Shown here: positions 54,576 to 64,000 of the stretch, in pieces
How positions within the stretch are numbered: position 1 is the first letter of the stretch
How the letters are laid out: each line of letters begins with the position of its first letter
Source of the DNA: Cyclaneusma minus
Lineage: Eukaryota > Ascomycota > Leotiomycetes > Marthamycetales > Marthamycetaceae
Reading direction: 5' to 3'
DNA length: 64,000 nucleotides
Assembly (NCBI GenBank): GCA_037179335.1
Contig: JAKZHN010000020.1
Coordinates: 1-64,000 of the forward strand
The notes under the pieces: generated by a model
Told to the model about the DNA's origin: nothing
Seen by the model: the letters and a program-made list of their open reading frames with translations, nothing else
Database searches by the model: none
Program-made: the position numbers and the translations under genes

Positions 54576-57500
54576 CTAGGCTGTCTCCTCCACATTACTG
54601 AGCCACCACCTGACTCCCTCTCGCAAAACGCTCTCCCTGCCGACCGCACTCTCGTCCAGCCCCGCCTCGCCATCTTCCCGTCGCGCCTCAACCACCTCGC
54701 GCACAATCTCCTCGAGCGCGCCCAGTACCATCCTCTTACACTCATTCCGCGGCACCTCCAGCATAGCCGGCATGATCGGCACAGCCAGCGGCACCGCCTG
54801 CTCCGCTCCCTTCACCCCTCCTGCTTCTTTTGCATCCTTCTTCCCCATATGTTCATCCAGCCCCGCCAGCACATCCGAATTGCTCCTCTCCCTCCCCGGA
54901 CACACCTTTCTGCTCGTACTCCGACTACTAACCGCACTACCACCCCTCGCACTGCCCTCCTTGGACGCCTGCATGCTCGCCATCTCCGGACTGCCACTCT
55001 GCTCCATAATCCTCTCGACAGCATCAATAAGCGTCTCGTCCATGCTCACAATGGCCTCTTCCACAAACTTCTCTTCGCAGTGTGCTGAGAGTCCAAAAGC
55101 ATCATTAGCGCCGGGCGTGAGCAAGTTGCCGTTTGCGGCGGCCGCCATGATGTATGGGTTTCCATATTGCGAGCGAGCATCAAGAAGGGCTGAGAGGCCG
55201 GGCGTGCAGGCTGCACGGGCTTCATCGTTGAGGCGGGAGGCTTTGATGAGGCGCTTGTAGCGGATGCGCTTGATCGAGAAGTTTGTTGTGTCAGCGATTA
55301 AAGCGGACGAAATGTCGACCCAGCGGTCCTTGGGAAGCTCGTCAAGACTGGGTGTCAAGGCGAGCAAGGGAGTGGGCTCGGCGCGCATGGATTTCTTGAT
55401 CTCTTCGATGAGAGCGTTCCTGTCGGTTTCTGGCGAGGGGATGGCTTGCAATGTGAAGTCGGCATGGTAGCTAGGAAGCCAGCCGCACACATTCAGAGGA
55501 AGTTCGGAGTCGGCGCCGGTGCGAGAGTAGTGCTCAAAGCCATCCAGGCCGTTGCCGAGGCCAGGAGTGGTGGCTGAGAGATAGCCACTGCTCGAAGGAG
55601 AGGAAATTACGGAGGTGGAAAGGAAGTCGGGGAGAGGGACTTCGATGTCAATACTGCCATCGAGAGCGTTGATAGACGTCTTGACAGGCGACTCATAAGG
55701 TTGAGGAGGAGGTCGCTGGACTTCAGTCGGAAATCTGTCCAACTCTTCATTCGCGTGAGGTGCCTCGTCCTTGGGAGCAGCACCATTTGTGGCTGTCTGC
55801 GTCCTTAATTGCTGGGCCTCCTGTACCATCTCAGCTAGTTTGCTTTTGGGTGGTGATGGTTCGGCTGGCTTGGCTTGTTGTGCTGCATCCCTCTCGGGAC
55901 TTTGTGCTGGCTGAGTGATATCCGTGATATTCGTCGAATTCCTTCTCTTACCACTCCAGAAGCCACTGATCATGCTGCCCCACCGGGATTGTTGGCTTTG
56001 CGAGTCACTGCTAGCATTACTGAATTGACCTGTACTGTCACCACGCTTCAGTGACCGAAGTAGGTCATCAGTCGCAAGACTCCCACTACTGTCGGGTCGA
56101 GGAAGTGGGCCTGTGCCTCGAACTTCTCGAACAGAACGCCTAGTCGAGAAGTGGGGGACAGTGGTTACGGGTATTACAGTTGCTGTAGTAGCTGCGCTAC
56201 ACTTTCTGGTACCTATGTCACTACCTGGGATGGGAAGGTTTGCCGTTTTTATAGAAGCGGCATCGGATGTCCTACGATCATGGTGGATTTCCGGCGCAAC
56301 TTGGGCAGGAAAGCTCATGGCACGATTGTGCTGTGAAGATCGGACACCACCACCTCTCTTATTCATTCGGCGCCGCAAAGATGCCTCCCTGTTAACGGGT
56401 AGGAATGAAGGCGGTGATTGCGAGTAGCCACCAAAAGATGCCGCTGTACTTGGGCGGTGGACTCGAGATGCAGTAGTGTGCGAAGTCGCAGGAAGGAAAG
56501 CCGACAACAGGAATACAAGTCGACGAGCAGCCATCTTGTCGTTAGAAATGATGATTGTTCTTGCTGGAATAGCAATGTCATCGTCTCTGTTGGCTCGCTG
56601 TTGCTGGTAGTGACGACGTCTGTACCAACTGGGGCCCAGTGCTCGCAGCCACTCAGTATGGTTTCCAAGAAACCCGGTGAGCAAGTTGAAGAAGAAGAAA
56701 CCCTCTTCTTTGTTGCCAGCCCATTTACCGACCCAGCGAGCTTCTTCTCGCCAAATACCCCAGCGACCTTGAGCAGTGACTACTTGCAAAGCCTTGATTC
56801 CGTTGACAACTCGCCAGCGAGCAGAATCAACTTCGACCTTGATCTTCTCGTTATGAGCCAGGATGTTTGGGATCAACTGGACAGATTTGATCGTCGATTT
56901 CCATGGCTTGCTATACTTGACTTCTTCTTCGAGCCTCTTACCAGATACAGATATGCTGGCAGTGGCACGTCGATGAGCCCATTTGTCTTTCGGTGGGTCT
57001 GGAGAAGCAATATCGGCTTGTTTAAGCAGAGGAAGCAGAATAGAGGTAGCCACCGCTTGCATGTGACTGAGCGTTCGCATGATAATGTCCCAATGTTGGG
57101 TGATGGTCTCCATGCGATCGTCGCCATCAATCGAAAAAGATGAGTCCATGGACTCGACGCCGAATCCATAGTTGGGAAGAACCCATTTAGATGAACTAAA
57201 TGATGATGGACATGATTCATGTTCGTTGTAGGATCCAGAACCCTTGAAACCGGTCTTTGAAACGGGTATCGCTTGTGGTGTGTTGGGAAGCTGTATAATC
57301 AACGCTACGGCGTACATCGGTGTTCGCTTTTGTTTGACCTGCCGCTTCTTTGGATCCTTTGGGTCGGCTGGCTGACCGTCAACCCGAGGGAACGGGTAAC
57401 CAGAGTTTTCATCGTTCCCCATATTCTTCGGAGTGGGCGTCGCATTGCGGGCTTCCTCAGTTTCGTCGTTCAGGAGCGGTACAGGAAATGTCCGTGTGAT

Positions 57501-58355
57501 CAAGACTTTCCTCCTCTCGGAAGCTCGCGGCGGTATCGCAGACCCAGGCAAGCCAGAAGGTAGCCCCATATTACCGCCTTCGAAAGTAGTCGACTGCGCC
57601 AGTTTACTGCCTCTCACGCTTGCTCGTCCAAAGGAACCTAGCCCATCGGTGAACACGGTACTCGGAGGTGGTTTGGCATCCGTGGGAACAACATGCATCT
57701 TCGTACCCACGCCCTTATATGCAAGTATATCCGAGCTTCCAAATATACAATTCGAGAAAGTAGTCATTTCCTCCCTGTACTCTCGCGCCGACCTCTGTCC
57801 ATCTGTCTCGACAAGGCTTGCACCGCGATGCAGTGCCGCGGTCTTGCGATCAAAGGCACCAAAGGTTCGTGGAGCAGCGCTCTCTTGTGTAATAACAACC
57901 GGACTGGAGATCTGACCCAGACTTCCCTTGCGTCCGGTACAAATCGACGCGCGACTTCCACGCCTCGGCGGCGCATGCATTGTGGCCGTCGTTTGAGGAG
58001 GCCTGTCCTGCACAGGTTCGCGGAGTGGGCAGCTGTCGAATAGCAGCGTCGGAGTCTGGGAAATCGAGCTGGAATCCTGCATGATGATTACTCGAACATC
58101 TTTCATTTCGAGTTCGCTGTCGGGATTTAGGTCGAAAGCCTGGGCGACAGCGCTATGCGCCGCCGCCGACGACAGGGGAAACACCTGGTCATGGTGATGC
58201 TTGAATAGGGTGTCGGTGTCTGGAAACAATAGGTTTCGAGTATGGATGTCCTCCTGCACGCTTTCGAGAGAGGTGGTCGGACGTGAAGGGTTCGGCGTGT
58301 TGCCTGCTCGGGGCGTCAGGGAGCTGGCCGCGGTGGAGAATAGCTTGCCCAACAT
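54576..58355 (-). CDS. Lst4/folliculin-interacting protein (FNIP) homologue
   Basis: A single minus-strand exon of 1259 residues from ATG 58355 (MLGKLFSTAASSLTPRAGNT). The frame is open upstream to 58739 but has no good start, so MLGKLF is preferred. The N-terminal longin-type part shows NLLFPDTDTLFKHHHDQVFP, DVRVIIMQDSSSISQTPTLL, TTFSNCIFGSSDILAYKGVG and TKMHVVPTDA; the central DENN-like region has TPMYAVALIIQLPNTPQAIP, MRTLSHMQAVATSILLPLLK and FFFNLLTGFLGNHTEWLRAL. Long Ser/Pro/Gln-rich disordered stretches separate these from a C-terminal segment (GWLPSYHADFTLQAIPSPET, KDRWVDISSALIADTTNFSI). In yeast, Lst4 with Lst7 acts on the Gtr GTPases at the vacuole to tune TORC1 to amino acids. No introns needed. 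Confidence 0.85.
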   Translation of the reverse strand: MLGKLFSTAASSLTPRAGNTPNPSRPTTSLESVQEDIHTRNLLFPDTDTLFKHHHDQVFPLSSAAAHSAVAQAFDLNPDSELEMKDVRVIIMQDSSSISQTPTLLFDSCPLREPVQDRPPQTTATMHAPPRRGSRASICTGRKGSLGQISSPVVITQESAAPRTFGAFDRKTAALHRGASLVETDGQRSAREYREEMTTFSNCIFGSSDILAYKGVGTKMHVVPTDAKPPPSTVFTDGLGSFGRASVRGSKLAQSTTFEGGNMGLPSGLPGSAIPPRASERRKVLITRTFPVPLLNDETEEARNATPTPKNMGNDENSGYPFPRVDGQPADPKDPKKRQVKQKRTPMYAVALIIQLPNTPQAIPVSKTGFKGSGSYNEHESCPSSFSSSKWVLPNYGFGVESMDSSFSIDGDDRMETITQHWDIIMRTLSHMQAVATSILLPLLKQADIASPDPPKDKWAHRRATASISVSGKRLEEEVKYSKPWKSTIKSVQLIPNILAHNEKIKVEVDSARWRVVNGIKALQVVTAQGRWGIWREEARWVGKWAGNKEEGFFFFNLLTGFLGNHTEWLRALGPSWYRRRHYQQQRANRDDDIAIPARTIIISNDKMAARRLVFLLSAFLPATSHTTASRVHRPSTAASFGGYSQSPPSFLPVNREASLRRRMNKRGGGVRSSQHNRAMSFPAQVAPEIHHDRRTSDAASIKTANLPIPGSDIGTRKCSAATTATVIPVTTVPHFSTRRSVREVRGTGPLPRPDSSGSLATDDLLRSLKRGDSTGQFSNASSDSQSQQSRWGSMISGFWSGKRRNSTNITDITQPAQSPERDAAQQAKPAEPSPPKSKLAEMVQEAQQLRTQTATNGAAPKDEAPHANEELDRFPTEVQRPPPQPYESPVKTSINALDGSIDIEVPLPDFLSTSVISSPSSSGYLSATTPGLGNGLDGFEHYSRTGADSELPLNVCGWLPSYHADFTLQAIPSPETDRNALIEEIKKSMRAEPTPLLALTPSLDELPKDRWVDISSALIADTTNFSIKRIRYKRLIKASRLNDEARAACTPGLSALLDARSQYGNPYIMAAAANGNLLTPGANDAFGLSAHCEEKFVEEAIVSMDETLIDAVERIMEQSGSPEMASMQASKEGSARGGSAVSSRSTSRKVCPGRERSNSDVLAGLDEHMGKKDAKEAGGVKGAEQAVPLAVPIMPAMLEVPRNECKRMVLGALEEIVREVVEARREDGEAGLDESAVGRESVLREGVRWWLSNVEETA

Positions 58356-61300
58356 GCTGTCGCTAGAGAGCCCGCAACCGCGTGGCCGTCGGTTTGTGTC
58401 GATGGGATCTGGAGCAGTCCTCAGCAGACTCTGTTCGAGCACGACGCCATGGCAGCAAACACGTCTCGGGCTCCAGTTTGAAGGTTGACAGCGGGAGGGT
58501 GAGTCAAGGGATCTGCCCAGTTGCGAGCAAGCACCAGCCCTGCAACTGACGAAGCTTGAGAGAAGAGGGGAGATTCGGTGTCGGCGGCCGAGGGACGTGG
58601 AGATGTTGTTTGTTTGTAATGCTCGTGCAGTGGTAGAAAGCGGTGGAGACAGTGCTGCTCGGGGTGTCGCAGTGGAGTAGTCTAGCCTGTCGCTGGCTCG
58701 TGAAGGCCCGGCGAGTGCGGGCAACGGCCAGTTCTTCACTTAGGCGTGTCACTCTGCAAAATAACAACAGGCGGTGTGCACGCTCCCCCCACGCTGCACC
58801 CCATCTTCCCTCCCACCACCCATTATCTCGGATATAATCATATATTACTTTAATCGCCTCCCGCTTACCCCAGACATGCCCAAATCAAGCCACTCCGAAC
58901 CCCGTCTCATCGCGACCTGCCTGGCTCCGTCCACCACGACAGCCTCATCATCCCTCGGTCGACCATTCCCCGGCCAGCCCCCTCCCAAGCCTACATGTAC
59001 CGCAGCCTAGGGAGCTAGGATAGCCTTTCCGCCGCCTCATCCCGCGACTCACGTCTGCCCTTTCGACCATCTTCCAGATCTCCAGAATGGCATGATCTCA
59101 GCCTGTTCGGCGAAGAGGTCTGAGGACGGCCATGACGGGCCGCTTCTTCATCATCGCAAGTGTTCCTGATCCAGGGGCAACTTGCTTTTGTGCTGATTCA
59201 GTGCCAGAGCAGATGATATTGATGACGTTACCAGCGGCCTCTTCATGAAGTTGATGCTCTTATTCAGCTCCTTAATTACCGGTGCAATGCTTTCTATCAA
59301 TTAAGCGCTGTCGTATCGGACGCTATTATGGGCCACTACTGTCTAGAGGACCAGAAGACGAACCGTGATGCGGATGATGCTGCATCTATTCGCGAGCCGA
59401 CTCCCCGTCGAGCCTGTTTTTGGAATGCTTCATGTTCTGCAACCGATATCGCTCATTAAACAACGATAAAACCTGACAGCCTTTAACCTGTGCGACAGCG
59501 ACAACAGCATCCCAGCATACTTGGACATCTACAGGACTACAGATTCCTACCAGCTGTTGTGCTGCACTTGCCGCTCCAAGACTGGATGGTCGTCTCAAGA
59601 GCCAAGCATCATCAGCTCAGGGTACATGGATGTATCAAGCGCCTCAACATTATCGAGTCCAATCTGCATCCACTCTGGAGACTAAATACGAAGCATCTCA
59701 GCATCTCACACGTGCAGCCTCGTCTGGTCTTTGACGGTGCCAGACTGCCAGATTAGTTCCCGGAACATGGACGAACATAGAGACCGGTCCAACACCCCTT
59801 CATCCCACCCGAATCACAACGCAACTGGCCGAGCAACAGCCACCAACGGCTAGCTGAGACCACTCACAATCTCCATGAACGCGACGTTTTCTGCTAAATT
59901 TTCCGGCCTTACGGGCCATGATATCGGAAGGGGAAGGCTGAACGCTGCCATGCCGCTCGCTATGACGCCGACACGGATCGTCCCCTTGTTGCAACGCTTA
60001 TCAGCCGGTACATGTACCATGTCCTCCGAGAGACTGACCTCTGACATCTCAAACCGCCTTGATCCTCTTCCACCGCCATATGGACAAAATACGGTCAGTA
60101 CTTCTGAGAATTCCCCGAGATAACGAAGCGAAGCAGCGAACAGATCATTCCAGAAACATGATGAGTGTGGTGATGATCACTCTCAAACACACTCCACTTC
60201 GGCTCGAGAAACTTGGATCCAGCTCCAAGACTTTCTGCAGCTTTGCCTTTCAGCCCAGTCATGAAAGAGGCAAAAGGCTGAACCTCGCTGTAACATCCGA
60301 CTCTGGTCATATGAGTGTCAGAAAAGAAAATACAAAGTCAATTCAATGATGTTGAGGCCACAGACCCCGAGACCACGACTCATGGAATCAACCTCTTGGC
60401 CGTTGCGGCCGCGAGAAAGGCGTTGGAACGGCGACATCCTCGCCATGGCGTCGACGCCCGTGCATGGGCATATTACAAAGTACCTCGATGTCACCCAACA
60501 GATCAACACCTCAAACGACATGCGTCCACAGCCAATTTCCAGGCTTCCACCATGTCACCAAGAGGCTGAAGAACCTCTGAAGTACACTATCGTCACCTTA
60601 ACCTACAGTCTCGACCCGCCGGTGTAACACAAGCATCTTGCTCGTAAATTTCAGTTTACGTCAAATCGTACAAGCTTTCTCAGCAGGTGCTCGCCACGAT
60701 GTTACAAACCTACCGTTCGCGCGCGCCGAATCCTTAAACCCCGGATCCGACGACATGTATTCGTTGGTATCGTCGAGCTGACGAGTGTTTGTTCTCCCGC
60801 GGCGCGGCTTGCCTTTCGACGTCTCGTGGCGGCAACCTAAGTCTCGCCGTTTACGGTTTGAAACCTGCAGAAACTCTGAGCCAGAAGCAGACTACCATTT
60901 CGCAGAGCACACGACGATGAGCTAGGCTCCAGCTAGCACGATATTCTCTGAACTACGCTGCCTCAACGACAACTTTGGACGATGTAACAGAAGTATCTGG
61001 GGAGTCCTTCAGTCTGCAATCTACAGACTCGCAATGCTATCCCCTCTAGTCTGAATCCCCTCGGGTGTTTGCATGTAGCGATAACCCAGGTTATAGAGAC
61101 AAATGATTTAGATTATTAGGACCCCCAAGAGCTCATCAACCTTGGTTATACGACAACATTGGGTTGCATTGCAATTCCTTCAATGTCACTGACCTTAGCA
61201 TCTTTTCATTTCCTTAGCGCCGCACTCTGCTTCACGGAGAACGACTTCTCGACCTCAACAGTCAGCTTGTACAAGGCTGTTCAGCTGCTCGTGCTGTCGC

Positions 61301-64000
61301 TGGTTGGCGTTGCGGTTGGTTATGCTGTACCAACACACCCCATCGCGTCCTCTCAGCCTTGATTTCGCCATGGCTCGCGCAATCCACCTGCAACTGTCAT
61401 TCGCTGATCGCAGCTCCGTTTCCTCCGCACGCATGTAATGCTAAATTTACAAATCCCGATGTGTCCAGTGACGATGCAGAGCTGCCGGCTGCGAGGGTGG
61501 GATGACGGGAAAAGTGATGTGTTGTCCAGGTCTGCAGCGACCCGAAAGGATGGGACGAGGTGACAGGTAGGAATGTTTTGGAGATCGATCAGGCAGACCA
61601 GAGAACATGTGAAGCACGGCACTACTACTCCTGATCTTCAAACTTTTGGGGTGGCAGGTACCTAAACAAGGCATGTATCGGAAACACGAGGTTATCGGCG
61701 GGCGTTTTGCTGAAACTTTATGACTGCTAATGACTGCAGTAGCTGATCGGTACAACTCTTGATTCTTGGAGTTGGAGCTGGAACGTGAAAAGCACCTCGC
61801 AGTTGGCCGCAGGTGGTCATTCATCGCCCATTCATATGACAAGACTACTTGGAGAGAGCCACATTGAGGAACCCGAAATCATGGAAATCATGATCATCGT
61901 CGACTACTGCCGCCTACTATCGACTATTGGATCTCTAGGTCCAAGACTCCAAGTCATCCACTTTGTTCTCTTTCCAAGGCACCCAAGGTCCAAAAACACC
62001 GCAACCTACTGCACAAGCACTCTGCAGCACCAGACGTTTCCCACAGTGATTCCAAAATGCATTGAAGCCTATCGCTTTCCAACGGACCGCAGCACGTCCG
62101 GTCCTTTCGTCCACTGGACCACTCCCGCAGCCAGCCCGAAGGCAAACTGCCGTTCAAAATCTCTACCCCGCCATCGCGATACCCCACTTCAAACAGCCTC
62201 ACCGATACTGGGAAAAACCCAAAGAACGAAGATGTCAGACATACATGTATTCTGAGACATATCCCAACCGTCGCCCAGCCTATCAAGACTTTAAGAAATG
62301 TGTTGGACGGTTCGTGCTTCGCTGGCAAGTGTCAAAGCTAGTTTGTGGCGAGAGGGTGTGGTGCTGTCAGAAATGCTGCCTAGGGCGACTTTCTTGGAGT
62401 GATGAAGTCATCTCGATACTATCGCCAGTCGCGTGCCGTCCTCCTCGTCAACGCGTCGTTTCGACACGGTGTTCCCAGTTCCAACTCCCTATATCGATAT
62501 TGAAGAATTAAAAATTCGGGGTCCAAAATGGAAGCGCAACAGCCTCATCGGCCCTTCTGTCCACTCCCAGGATAATCATTACTGCTTATGCGCATCACAA
62601 CCCCAGATCCCGGCGAAGAGGAACACGGGATGATCATCACTCATCCCGTCCTATTATTTTCCAGGGTCTTTCTAGCCCCCTCTCCGTGGCAGCGGCACGA
62701 GAGCTGGCCCGATAGCCCGCTGTCTCCGCTACAGAAATTACGAGATGCCATGTATGTGGCTAGTGTATCCAACTCCACCGAGGTGACTGGAGCCCTATAT
62801 GTAAAGATTGACGCGCACCGCCGTGCCGGGAGTTTGGGCGCCGAGGCGATAGGGCGAGAGTAAGGCGAGAGTAAGGGTCTAGAAGGCGGTGTGTAGGGCC
62901 ATGGGCAAGTGTGAATAGCATCATGACAGACTGTTTATTTCACCCGAGTGCCGACATACTTCGTAGCTCTCCGCAAAGATGCTTTTTTTTTTTTTTTGCA
63001 AGTCGATTCATTCACTCCGGCTGGCTAAATCAAAATACCAAAATCGCTATGTATGTTCTTGAGCAACGTGATTCTTTATACCAACACACTGAAGATCATG
63101 ACGTCCCCTGGCATCCACACCCGCGCTCGGCCACATAGCCCGGAAATTCACATCAATCCCACGTGGATTCTTCGTCCTCCATCGTCAAATCCAGATTTTC
63201 CTCATCTCGGTCTTTCGGAGGATGGACAAATACAATCTCGTGGTTTCCCGGCTCAGCTCTTTGTAGACGAATAAGACGATGACCCCGACTACTTACTCAA
63301 GAAACATGGCGGTTTGTTGAGCCAGCCTATGTTCCTTGGCGTCGTGTAACGGGCCGTCGAACCGTAGCCGTCCCGCGTCGACGTCCTCCCGTCCGTCCGT
63401 GCGTACCAGCCACGATATTTTCGTATGTATTTTCGCATCCTTCCTCGCCGTCTCTGACGGTCTCCCACGCATTCCCGCTCTCTTCTTCCTCATTGAATGC
63501 TTTCAGTCCTCAATATCTCCACTCGGACTCCGTGACGGGAAATGGAATCGAAGACCACATGGCCATTTCGCTTCAATCTTGTTTCGCGCCTCGTGTTTTT
63601 CGAGGCGGAAATGGGGGGCGATGACGAATATCCTCGGGCTTTAAGCACGCTGCGAGGCGAAAATAGTACGCCACCAGCACGGGACTACATGTATGGGAAC
63701 TGCGGCCTGCCAACACAGCACTTTTTGACTCATGGGGCGGCTGAGCTGCCGGCCGGACGGCCTTGCGATGTTGGTCACGACCCAGAACATACGCCGGTTA
63801 CTACTAGCAGGTTTGTGGACTGGAGCACGTCAAGTCAAGCTGTCAAGCCCTTGCGCGGCTACGCCTACCACAGCCACGATGGCACATGTCGTGGCCAAGC
63901 CTCATTATTATCAAAAGAACCGAGACGGGTGTGTTCGCCGAAGCTTCAGGCCGAGATGCCTAGAGCTTCAATGAGCTGATCTGTAACATGTTGGCGTGTA
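58356..64000. other. Gene-poor 5.6-kb segment
   Basis: The first ~400 bases are the leader and promoter of the Lst4-like gene. Beyond 58750 no open frame exceeds about 160 codons, none has a recognisable motif, and GT-AG joins did not yield a convincing gene. A 16-T run lies at 62982-62997. The segment may contain long non-coding RNA, UTRs or very diverged genes. Confidence 0.5.

Noticed and set aside
54137..54745. Minus-strand frame downstream of the Lst4-like gene
   Set aside because: Overlaps the real C-terminus in another frame; Cys/Phe/His-rich composition typical of non-coding 3' DNA.
58356..58739. Extending the Lst4-like protein by 128 residues
   Set aside because: The upstream frame has no ATG at its head and reads like a Ser/Arg/Pro leader; MLGKLF fits the usual start.

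Overview
This window is nuclear DNA from a filamentous ascomycete (Pezizomycotina, most likely a Dothideomycete; the class is inference). Nearly every multi-exon gene has 45-120 bp GT-AG introns with a CTAAC/CTGAC-like branch site. The protein set is typically fungal: a LaeA-like methyltransferase, Rai1, Get4, an Hrr1/ZNFX1-type helicase, a quinate-type permease, a DUF2264 protein and an Lst4/FNIP protein. Genes lie on both strands with short spacers. No rRNA, CRISPR array or intact transposon was found.

Layout. 1-5.8 kb: the 3' end of an HMG-box-like gene, a 5' fragment of the DNA polymerase delta small subunit (POLD2), and a LaeA-like methyltransferase fused in frame to an HMG-like segment. 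This stretch has three single-N joins, each flanked by an identical ~540-556 bp overlap (541, 552 and 556 bp). These are unmerged contig ends, not biology. 6.2-8.5 kb: two related acidic/basic genes on the minus strand, one broken by two in-frame stops.

8.9-19.4 kb: the most unusual region, a head-to-tail array of six diverged paralogues (A-F) of a protein family I do not recognise. All share one intron at the same codon, just after an E-[IMT]-W-x-x-M motif, and exon 2 usually opens with WWSPxExEW. Promoters and 3' flanks were duplicated with the genes. Members show graded decay: an early stop (A), a sequencing gap (B), a frameshift (D), a destroyed 5' splice site (E) and a GC-AG intron (F).

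20.8-32.3 kb: Rai1/DXO with an 8-nt microexon, an acidic hypothetical protein, Get4, an intron-containing tRNA-Gly(CCC), two tandem NTF2/SnoaL-like genes, a C11orf54-type ester hydrolase and an MFS transporter. 32.5-41.7 kb, minus strand: a short NFX1-zinc-finger gene whose C-terminal RZ finger has decayed, beside a full-length 1958-aa SF1 helicase with NFX1 repeats and an intact RZ finger. 42.8-47.5 kb: a quinate/sugar permease and a DUF2264 protein. 48.3-51 kb: degraded membrane-protein and HET-like remnants. 51.8-52.9 kb: a protein with four ~57-residue repeats, flanked by two related 18-bp minisatellites. 54.6-58.4 kb: an Lst4/FNIP gene. 58.4-64 kb: no convincing gene.

There is no obvious pathway cluster. 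The housekeeping links are RNA 5'-end surveillance (Rai1), possible RNA silencing (Hrr1-like helicase), tail-anchored protein insertion (Get4) and TORC1 signalling (Lst4). The paralogue array and the decayed gene copies suggest a locus where tandem duplication is followed by mutational decay, possibly including RIP.
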